This document shows positions 55,664-64,000 of a stretch of DNA of 64,000 bases, one piece after another. Under the pieces are notes generated by a model. The model saw only the letters and a program-made list of their open reading frames with translations, had not been told where the DNA came from and searched no databases. A program made the translations under genes and the position numbers. The stretch comes from Siphonodentalium dalli (taxonomy: Eukaryota > Mollusca > Scaphopoda > Gadilida > Siphonodentaliidae): contig CP136064.1 in assembly GCA_032622095.1 (NCBI GenBank), positions 273,815,614 through 273,879,613 of the forward strand, given 5' to 3'. The first letter of the stretch is position 1; the number at the start of each line of letters is the position of its first letter.

Positions 55664-56038
55664 CCCCGCTGGACAAAACAAGTGTCCATTGGCACCGCGG
55701 TGTATTTGCCGTTCGGCCGCGGTGTCAGAGTTTGTAACTGCAGTTGAACACCGCGGCCGAACGGCAAGTACACTGCGGCCAAACGGCAAATTCACTGTGG
55801 CCGAAAGGCAACTACCCGAATGGCCGAATGGCATGTACACCGTGGTTAGATTTTTGATTTGTATTGTCTTTTTTCAGTTTGATGAAAGTACACCATGGCA
55901 ACTACACCATGCCAAATGGCGATTACACCGCGGCCCAACTGTATTTAGCCGGTGGAACCGTGGTGTAATTGCATTTCAGCCGTGGTGGCAACGCTAACCG
56001 CACCGCAGTTAAGTGGACACTTGTTTTGTCTAGCAGGG
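55664..56038. mobile_element. 375-bp MITE with CCGAACGGCAA words
   Basis: CCCCGCTGGACAAAACAAGT and the complement of ACTTGTTTTGTCTAGCAGGG are the inverted ends, with TA on both sides. The interior is degenerate 20-bp repeats (GGCCGAACGGCAAGTACAC). The apparent open frame across it is an artefact. Confidence 0.75.
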
Positions 56039-56784
56039 TACGTGTTGTACTATCTTGTTAATATTTATCTGCATATATGTGCATGTATATCGCCTACTTG
56101 TATCTGTCTAAATTGGATGTTGCGTGGTTCGGGCTGATTCCGTCACCATGTTACATGTACATATTAATAATACGTATTAATAGGAAATTATTCTCTGCGC
56201 ACACGCGGCGTGTCACTTTTGTCGCCAAGAAAACCTAGAAAACTGACTGGGAACATTTTCACGGTCACTAAAAGATTGAACAACGCTCAAAACAATTATT
56301 GATATTTAGTTGAGACAAATATAATTGCGCCTGAATTATAAAACGAAATAGAACTGCAATAGTTTGGTGTTAGCCTGACTTGACACGACATTTGTTCATT
56401 CACATAATCTGATCCACTCAAGTTCACAATGGAAAAATCACCGCGAATGCTGGTGATGCACGGTGGGTGGGCTCAGTTGGGTTCCCACGGTGTTGAGTGT
56501 TTTATTTATACCACACACTTTCTATACTGTATCTCCAGTACAAGTATAGTAAACATTAAGATAGTACATTAAAAGACGATACGTTGTCGGACACAGCATC
56601 AGGTACAAGGGGCATTATGATTAATATCAGGCTCTGATAACCTGAGTCTATAGTGCCCAGCTGGCCATATAATTATGTTAACATCTCAGTCACTTTGTTT
56701 CACATGTCACCGAATATAGGCCTATAGGCCTGTCTATCCATCGGATAATGAATTTTCGTGTCACACATGTACATTTATATAATA

Positions 56785-58133
56785 CTAGCAGGTTAGCCCG
56801 CCACTGGCGGCATTCGTCCCATGGCTTTGTTTCAGAAACATGACATTTTTGGAATTATTTTGTTTTTATTTATTTTTGTTTTTTATTTTTGAATATGAAT
56901 TTAATGTTTTTTAAATTTAATATATTTTGTTTCTGAATTGTTTTTTTATTGTTAATTTTTTTTAATTTTAAATTGTTTTAACCTCTTCGCTGCTATGACG
57001 TCCGTATCTATTACGGACGTAAAAGTGCACGCCGTGTGCTATATGGTCCGTAGGTACTACGGACCTACTTCAGCACACTAGAAGTAGGCCATCATACATA
57101 ACTGGAACTGAGAGATTAGTGCATCGGAATAACTGTATCTCGACGTTTCAAACAGTGTATGATGTTCCACGATTGTGAACAATAAAAGCCTTTCAGCTGA
57201 GTCACTGTTATGGTTCATTTGACATTCCCGCTATATTTTCCCATTGGAAAATGCCAATAACGTCAACAGCCCAGCACACGACGTCGTAACGTCATTTAGC
57301 AGCGAAGACGTTAATTAAATTGTAAATTGTTTTAATTAATTTTTTTGTTTCTGGCGGAAAAATTTACCCGTAGAAATCCCCCCTTCCTAGGAACGACAGA
57401 CAACGCATTCTTTGTTTCGTTTCGTGAAATCTCTCTACGATAACATTGCATTGAATTTAAAACAAACGCTTCCCGTCGGGAAATCTGTCTTCGGGTCGTT
57501 GTTGTTGGCATCACGGCTCCCCGAAAACTCTCACATTGCCGAAAACGTGTATTTAGTAATATCGTTGTTGTTGATATTTACGGCTTGGGGGCTATTTTCT
57601 TATTTAGCAAGTTTGAGCTCAATCGGTTAGAGTCTATAAAGGACACACTCATATATATGACACTTCCCGTAGGTAGCAAGTTTGAGCTCAATCGGCATTC
57701 CCTGGAATTTCCCGTAGATTGGCAGATTCCAGTAGCTTTATAACGGTATATCTGGGGAGAAATCTGATGCTATATTCGTGATTATCTGGGATGATTTCGG
57801 TATATACCAAAGGTATATACTGTAAAAACAAAGCGCGCCATCCGTGCTCGCAGGGAATAAATTTCGAGCGATAACGTTTGCGTTCCCGTATAACTCTGCA
57901 GATGCGAATAACGTTGAATGGGAAACAGACGCTCTTTATAGAGATGCGTCAAAAACAAACGCTCATTAAATAATCACTTGATTAACCCCCGCCGTGCCTT
58001 TGCGGTGATTTGAGATTGGAGAACGGGTGCTCTGAGCTTCTCTAAACCGCGACCACGGTCGTGTCGGTGGGATTTGACACTTACATAGGAAGTTTGAGCT
58101 CAATATGTACACGCGTTTTGGATTCTATGAAGT

Positions 58134-58164
<31 letters not shown>

Positions 58165-58190
58165 CGAAGTCTCAAAATATATAGTATAGA
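56785..58190 (-). mobile_element. Helitron-like element
   Basis: On the minus strand it starts TCTATACTATATATTTTGAG after an A. It ends with the palindrome CCGCCAGTGGCGG, then GCTAACCTG, then CTAG before T. This is the Helitron signature (TC start, hairpin, CTRR, A/T target). A (CA)n run lies near the 5' end. The interior has GCAAGTTTGAGCTCAATCGG repeated and a nested TTAA MITE. No Rep/helicase is present. Confidence 0.72.
56982..57310. mobile_element. 329-bp TTAA-flanked MITE, CCTCTTCGCTGC ends
   Basis: CCTCTTCGCTGCTATGACGT and the complement of ACGTCATTTAGCAGCGAAGACG are inverted ends with TTAA outside (56978-56981, 57311-57314). Internal small palindromes ACGTCCGTATCTATTACGGA and GGTCCGTAGGTACTACGGAC are unusual. 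It is nested in the Helitron-like element. Confidence 0.8.
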
Positions 58191-58559
58191 TTATACTGAA
58201 AAAAAAAAATCCTTTCTCACTTAAGAACTGGAACAAGAGATGTATGTGCAACATGACCTAAAGAACTGCCAGCAATTGGTTGAACTACGTAGCAGCTAGT
58301 CAACATGTCTTTCCTTCAGCTACAACTAGCCAACACAAGAAATATTCACCAATTAATATTATTGTTCATACGAATATATAGAGCCTACCGGCATATATAA
58401 CACAATATTATGCAGTTAGTAACAAAATGTTGAAACCGGACAATCAAATTTAAGAAATGAGCAACACGGATCATGACGGATTTGCTTTGTTGGAAGTAGG
58501 AGAAACATTGTTGAGATATTGCACATATATTGTTTGCACAAAGGAAATCAAACGTCTCT

Positions 58560-58895
58560 TTAATATACACCCCTGCGTACAAAAATTCGTAACCCGCCAC
58601 CTTTGAGAATTTATTAATTATCAACTACTTTAGTCCAAACATGTAGTTACTGCATTACTGACGACCTCAATGACAACAAGATGGCTTTCCATTTGTGTTT
58701 ATTATTTTGACCGGAGACAAATGTGTGATTTGAGCATTTAGATGCATCGATCCTGGGAACTTCTGGCGTCTACTTGTCCCGGAGAATACCGAATGAAAAT
58801 ATATGGTGAGATAATACAGCTATCATTCATTGTTTAGGTGAAAAATGTGGTGTTACAGATAGCACCATTAGCCCTATGGATGCCAATCAGCCAAT
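58560..58895 (-). repeat. inverted partial duplicate of 54180-54905
   Basis: On the minus strand it carries AAAGTAGTTGATAATTAATA-, GCCATCTTGTTGTCATTGAG- and GGCTAATGGTGCTATCTGTA-like blocks in the order of the 54-kb locus, but without the SINE-like element. It records the pre-insertion state. Confidence 0.75.
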
Positions 58896-59119
58896 TTTGC
58901 AAATCTCCGCAGCAAATCTCCGCAGCAAAAGTTACAGTTGGAAATATTTCTGGGGGTGACTGTGTGATATTGAAAACAATACACATTTACCTGGCACTGA
59001 CAAGGTCAAGGTAAATATTCTTAGGCCAATGCATTTTTAGCTCAACTTTACTTTGTAAAGTTTGAGCTATTGCCATGGCTTGGTATCCGTCGTCTGTGCG
59101 TGTGTGCGTGTGTGATTCG

Positions 59120-60080
59120 TCAACAATTTCCTTTAGCACGGGCTACAGTTCGTACCTTTGATCTGTTTATTATGAAATTTGGATATTAACAATGACATGT
59201 AGATGGGAACGAGTAATTTTGGGGTCATTCGGCCAAAAAACATGGTCGCCAGCAGCCATCTTGGATTTTACTCTTTGTATGACTAAATTCTTTAGCACGG
59301 GCTACAGATCCTACTTTTAGTCTGATCATCATAAAATTTGTCAAGAATGTTAATAATGACATGTAGATGGGAACGAGTCATTTTGGGGTCATTTGGCCAA
59401 AAAACATGGCCGCCAGCAGCCATCTTGGATTTTACTCTTTGTATGACTAAATCCTTTAGCACGGGCTACAGGTCTACCTTTAGTCTGATCATCATAAAAT
59501 TTGTCATGAATGTTAATAATGACATGTAGATGGGAACGAGTCATTTTGGGGTCATTCGGCCAAAAAATATGGCCGCCAGCAGCCATCTTGGATTTAACTT
59601 TTTGTATCACTAAATCCTTTAGCACGGGCTACAGGTCGTACCTTTAGTCTGATTATTATAAAATTTGTCATGGCTGTTGAAATTGGAATGTAAATGGGAA
59701 TGAGTCATTTTGGGGTCATTCGGACAAAAAACATGGCCGCCAGCAGCCATCTTGGATTTCAAAATTTAATCCATTAGCATGGGCCACAGGTCGTACTGTT
59801 CGTCTGATCATCATGAAATTTGTCATGGATGTTAATATTGACATGTAGATGGGAACGACTAATTTTGGGGTCATTTGGCCAAAAAACATGGTCGCCAGCA
59901 GCCATCTTGGATTTTACTCTTTGTATGACTAAATTCTTTAGCATGGGCTACAGGGCGTACCTTTAGTCTGATCGTCATAAAATTTGTCATGGATGTTAAC
60001 GATGACATGTAGATGGGAACGACTCATTTTGGGGTCATTCAGCGGAAAATATGGCCGCCAGCAGCCATCTTGGATTTTAC
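59120..60080. repeat. 162-bp tandem repeat, six units
   Basis: GCCGCCAGCAGCCATCTTGG recurs at about 59245, 59409, 59571, 59738, 59893 and 60053. The rest of the unit has GCACGGGCTACAGGTCGTA, TCATAAAATTTGTCATG and ATGACATGTAGATGGGAACG. It lies in the XNDC1-like intron. The open frames are artefacts. Confidence 0.92.
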
Positions 60081-60271
60081 TTTTCTCTTCATGTCTATAA
60101 ACTAGTATTAGACATTCAACTTTCCACATTCCTAATCGCTCCATTGACTGTAATACATTAAATTATTCCCTTTCCAAGTTGAGCTACAGTGTCATTGACA
60201 CTTTCATCTTATATATGCGAGGCGCCCTATCGGAGTCAGTTATCAAACACATGTACACGTAACACGAGTTA

Positions 60272-60483
60272 CAGTACTGCCCTAATTAATTGACTCCATA
60301 ACCACAGCAGAATTATGGGTAACTTTTCAGGATGTAGTCGGAAATTAGCTTGTTGCCATTCATCGGAAAGCTCTCGGCGAGAACTTTCCGATGAATGGCA
60401 ACCAGCCATATTTCCAACTAAATACTGAAAAATTACCCATAATTCTGCTGTGGTTAAGGAGTCGATTAATTAGAGCATTACTG
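60272..60483. mobile_element. palindromic MITE with TA duplication
   Basis: The 212-bp element is almost one perfect inverted repeat, from CAGTACTGCCCTAATTAATT to AATTAGAGCATTACTG, flanked by TA on both sides. The central loop is about GAAAGCTCTCGGCGAGAAC. The same hairpin sequence appears again inside the left end of the 61221-63467 element. It lies 500 bases upstream of XNDC1-like exon 2. Confidence 0.75.
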
Positions 60484-60695
60484 TATGTACACTAGTTAAT
60501 TTGAGCTGGTGTTTTTCTTGGTTGATGGGGGAATCAGGTTGAAATGCGGGCAGTGTGCAACTTGATTCTTGCAAAGAAGCCTGAATTAATTCATAGTACA
60601 TCATAATATAAACATCCGGGTGCGCATTGCATCGTGAAGTTTGTGCAGCCATATCCCTGGGGGTGCTACATGTACTGTATAACCATATGTATTAA

Positions 60696-60951
60696 CCCTT
60701 TCATGATGGGAGCTGTGCTGTTGCAGCATTAAAGACCCTGTACCAGTGCATTCTCTTATATATGCAAGTCTCCCATAGGAAGCATCGCATATATAAGAGA
60801 ATGCACTGACTTACAATGTCAAGGTAAATATTCTTAGGCCAATGCATTTTCTTATATATGCGAGGCGCCCTATGGGAGTCTCGCATGTATAAGAGAATGA
60901 ATTGGCACAGGGTTTTCGCAAAAAATTCAGGAAGCTCCAGTCATGTAAGGG
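60696..60951. mobile_element. 256-bp TTAA-flanked MITE, CCCTTTCATGA ends
   Basis: It starts CCCTTTCATGATGGGAGCTG and ends AGCTCCAGTCATGTAAGGG, with TTAA on both sides (60692-60695, 60952-60955). It holds two copies of the CATTCTCTTATATATG palindrome in GCCCTATGGGAGTC form. It is the same subfamily as 3524-3789, and ends 33 bases before XNDC1-like exon 2. Confidence 0.82.
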
Positions 60952-60983
60952 TTAATCTGCAATAGAAGACTTTCATATTTCAG

Positions 60984-61122
60984 GATGAGACGCATCCTGT
61001 TAATAATCTTATTAACGGGGATGGATTCAAGAAATGGCTTTCAAACCAAAAGGATAAAAGCGGCAAAATTGAGGCCGTCCTACAGCTTGAGAGAGCCTGC
61101 GTGATATCATATATAGATCTTG
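60984..61122 (+). CDS. XNDC1N: XNDC1-like / XRCC1 N-terminal domain, exon 2
   Basis: The acceptor CATATTTCAG and donor GTGAGT bracket a 139-base stop-free exon, entering in phase 0 and leaving in phase 1. It encodes DETHPVNNLINGDGFKKWL, then QKDKSGKIEAVLQLERAC and VISYIDLG. This matches the XRCC1_N pattern HPxxNLL-x-W-x-VLQLE-IxxIDIGN. The DKSG before the LQLER strand resembles XNDC1 more than XRCC1, which is why XNDC1-like is preferred. Later exons (GNCG-AFIEI region) were not found before base 64000. The symbol is tentative, the domain call is firm. Confidence 0.8.
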
Positions 61123-61220
61123 GTGAGTGAAAATAATCTGTCTGAAAGATGGGCTATCTCTTCCAGGCCACAATTACAACAACAACATCATTTTTAAATT
61201 CCTGCTTTCAAGACTACATA

Positions 61221-63467
61221 CAGTAATGCCCTAATTAATCGACTTCTTAACCACAGCAGAATTATGGGTAACTTTTCAGGATTTATTCGGAAATATGGCT
61301 TGTTGCCATTCATCGGAAAGCTCTCGCCGAGAGTTTTCCGATGAATGGCAACAAGCCATATTTCCGACTAAATCCTGAAAAGTTACCCATAATTCTGCTG
61401 CACGGTTAAGAAATCGATAAATGGGAGGGACTGCGCGAGGCCTCGCCAGGGCGGCGCTGTTGTCCAATTGGTTATAGCATTACTATTCTGAGCCTATCGG
61501 CGTTTGTTTACTTCAGTCGACACGCGTATTTTGTATCGGATGTATCCATCCGATCATTCTTTATACTGACGCAACAAAACTATTGAGATGTCTTCAAATG
61601 ATTTATATAATAAATATACCATAAAGAAATTAAAGTTAGAACTTGCGAAGCGTGGAGCTGTCCTGACTTGTCGAAAAAATAACTTAATAGAGGTAAGTTT
61701 TCGATTTTCGTGTACTATCCATCGTCGATTTCTTACATCGCAATCGTGTTACACTTTGCATGTTCGTGAGGAATAATTCTAGCGTATATTTCCACTCAAT
61801 GGTTGTTATATGGCATATAATATACCATTTAACAGAAATAATTATTCATTTGTTTGTTTATGTTATGCGAATTTCACCCCTGTACTACTATTCTGCCCAA
61901 TTTATTTGGGTTGAATTGGTCACTCATCGGTTTTTTTTTTGTGACGAAGTTACTCAGGTTCCCGAAATTGTGATAAAGTTACTCAGGTTGGGTATAATTG
62001 TGATAAAGTTACCTACTGGTAGATTAATAACATTTCATGTTTTATAACAACAACATATTCATATTTTGCGATCAAAATGACCACCTCCAGTATACTAATA
62101 TTTTTTAATTTATGCATAATGAGGGCTATTACTTGACAAAACTGAACAGTATTTCACTGAGTAACTTTTATATCGCATTCATATTGTGAGATTTGTTTAA
62201 CCTGGGTAACTTTGGAGCCCAATATTATTCCACCTCAATTTACGATCTCAAAACAATAACTGTCCTGAATTACTTGGTATGTGGATGAGAACGCGTTTTA
62301 GTTCTATAAGTCTCTATACATTTACTTGGTACTTGATTCAATACAAAATCCCTATGTAAAACAAACATTTTAATTTATCTTGTATTTTCGAGGCATATGC
62401 GAGGCACATCTAATACTACATGTAGTATGTGTGAATATTGGTTCTGTAAATATTGTTTGGTTTGAATATTGATTTATTGATTTATTAGTATACATGTCCC
62501 ATGGAATTAGTGCATATTGTATATACATATGTGCATTTTCAATGTTTTGTAACTTGTTATGAGTATACTATATTTAAATTAGATGATAATAAAGAATTAA
62601 ATTAAATCCAACATTTTGCTCATGTATGCAGTTACCACAAATCCCCAGAAAAAAATTGACCCCACCCCAATAATACTTAATCTTATAGGATTACGGTAAG
62701 TATTACTGGGGATGTGGTAAATTTCGTTCTGGGGTCCGATGGTATTCACTTAAATAAACAATAGCTGTGAAGAGTTATCACACCCAAGCCTGGCCCCAGG
62801 CACTCAGTTAGATAATATTTTATAACAACATATTAACACGATCATCATTTATATTTATGGCTAGCAGTCCGGAACATATATATTATGCACTATAATGTGC
62901 ATGCAGAAACATAAGTATACTCAGTGGACACATAATTTATGTGTACACTTGATTCAACAGGTCAAGTAACAATCACAGATGTTGAAAGTTCTGTCCACAT
63001 TGTCCCCAAAAAATAACCCCATAATCATATACTATATATTATTACCAGAAATAGATCTTATTTACTGATCGTGGGGGCCAAATTTAATTTTCATGGTCAG
63101 AACAACAAGCGGATGTGGTAACAATGTTAATACAGTTCTGTCAGACTAAACTTTTCCGATATTCGTACCACGAATGCAGGCGAAATTATTTAATGTCCAC
63201 GCCCGCGACATTAATCACAATCAATGATAGTAATATTCAAATAACATTATATTGAATGATGTGTTCTTTTATTCACCCCTCAATGTCTGTCTGTAGTCAG
63301 ATGGTAGGAAATGATCACGACAAACAACTCGTATTATACTGATTTGTATGCGCCAACAGTAGTAACACAACGTAAACAAAGCTGACCCAGAAATTCTATA
63401 ACACATCGCGTAGTGGCGACGTCTATCGGGAGTTCTCAGCGCGGTTCCTCCCATTAGGGCATTACTG
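61221..63467 (+). mobile_element. TA-flanked DNA transposon carrying the SAP exon
   Basis: The left end CAGTAATGCCCTAAT and right end ATTAGGGCATTACTG are inverted copies with TA on both outer sides (61219-61220 and 63468-63469). Just inside, the left has AATGGGAGGGACTGCGCG and the right, read inward, AATGGGAGGAACCGCGC. The left terminal repeat is split by a roughly 200-bp hairpin (about 61236-61420). TA duplication, these ends and a SAP-type accessory gene fit an ISL2EU-like or Tc1-like element. No transposase was seen, so the superfamily is open. Confidence 0.6.
61588..61692 (+). CDS. SAP-domain protein, first exon, transposon-borne
   Basis: ATG to donor GTAAGT gives a 35-codon stop-free exon. 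The protein starts MSSNDLYNKYTIKKLK and continues LELAKRGAVLTCRKNNLIE. It has the SAP-domain layout (helix, KRGxxxxxRKxxLIE), a small DNA-binding motif. In molluscs and cnidarians SAP domains of this type often begin multi-domain proteins with SWIM and YqaJ nuclease modules (family knowledge). The exon lies inside a 2.2-kb element with TA duplications (61221-63467), so it is probably a transposon gene and not a cellular one. No downstream exon was recognised. Confidence 0.55.
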
Positions 63468-63469
63468 TA

Positions 63470-64000
63470 GCTATTTCGTGAATAAAATACAGATAAAACT
63501 GAATATTGGGTATATTAACTGTCTGTAATAAAGTGGTTTATTTTGATCATAAGATCGTGGTAGAATCTATATCTATCTATATTGATATTTGCCGTGATCA
63601 AGATTGCTAACAAGATAGAGTTGTTCTTCTTGGTATGCTTTTCACGCAGATTTCTGTTCAAAACATAACCCCTAAAACTATCCTGCTGATGTAATGAGAA
63701 ATTTTGAATATAATTTATATAAATTGATTGAACCTTTTGTATTGTATCCTCGATTCATATCTATTATTATATAGCTGTAATCTATATAAAACCAGCTGGG
63801 AAGAAACAAATAGAGTGTATTTGAGCTAAAAGGCTGTAGCCAGCTGTAGCCGGCTGTGGCTTATAAGACATGCACAGTAGAAAGCTACAGCGGGTAGGGA
63901 AATAAATGGTGACAATCAACGTAATTAGGGGTAACCTCCGCTTCATTACATTTGATACACACTGTCACTTCGCGAGGCCAAATGAGTTTGTATTCTTGCG
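63470..64000. other. unassigned right-edge sequence
   Basis: AT-rich sequence without a recognised gene. GGCTGTAGCCAGCTGTAGCC and GTAGAAAGCTACAG (63828-63890) resemble, in inverse, the block at 45215-45295, so a dispersed repeat is present. Confidence 0.4.

Noticed and set aside
55647-55997. 116-codon frame
   Set aside because: It is a translation of the GGCCGAACGGCAA repeats of a TA-flanked MITE.
63269-63454. Possible THAP-like stretch VCRDHFLPSDY on minus
   Set aside because: The motif C-x-x-HF-x-x-x-D resembles the THAP centre, but the upstream CxxC and AVP parts are missing and the frame starts in the terminal repeat.

Overview
The window looks like nuclear DNA of an invertebrate animal, most likely a mollusc and plausibly a bivalve. 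It is AT-rich and has small exons split by kilobase introns. Most of it is non-autonomous DNA transposons, Helitron-like repeats with internal satellites, foldback repeats and decayed retroelements. There is no prokaryotic-style gene organisation. The taxon call is an inference from repeat style and from two recognisable animal genes.

Gene 1 (minus strand, about 3.8-17.8 kb, possibly starting near 23.2 kb) is the 5' half of an RMND1 / DUF155 mitochondrial protein. Four exons join in consistent phase: 17377-17831, 12728-12839, 9436-9508 and 3807-3846. The rest of the gene would lie left of base 1. Its introns hold a 24-bp minisatellite, a 3.9-kb long-inverted-repeat element and a head-to-tail trimer of Helitron-like units.

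Gene 2 (plus strand, 52.3 kb to beyond the right edge) is the start of an XRCC1 N-terminal-domain protein, closest in style to XNDC1N. Exon 1 is 52334-52378 and exon 2 is 60984-61122. Its 8.6-kb intron holds a broken LINE, a head-to-head pair of SINE-like elements, several MITEs, a Helitron-like element and a 162-bp tandem array. Downstream of exon 2, a 2.2-kb element with TA target duplications carries a spliced first exon for a SAP-domain protein.

Between the genes (about 18-52 kb) is a transposon graveyard. From left to right it holds: a nested set of elements in an 8.5-kb transposon (23761-32279); a CTTAAG-palindrome element (32849-33453); a 3.5-kb element with 25-bp terminal repeats (33530-37078); a Ty3/Gypsy pol relic (37894-43536) broken by a gag-only LTR element (39173-41456) and by a TAA-flanked MITE (38196-38980); a 6-kb foldback (about 43.57-49.75 kb), itself invaded by a CTTAAG element; and a LINE C-terminal relic near 51 kb. 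At least seven elements have TTAA duplications, and many share one internal 66-bp palindrome. Family names for elements without a transposase rest on terminal sequence and target duplication only.
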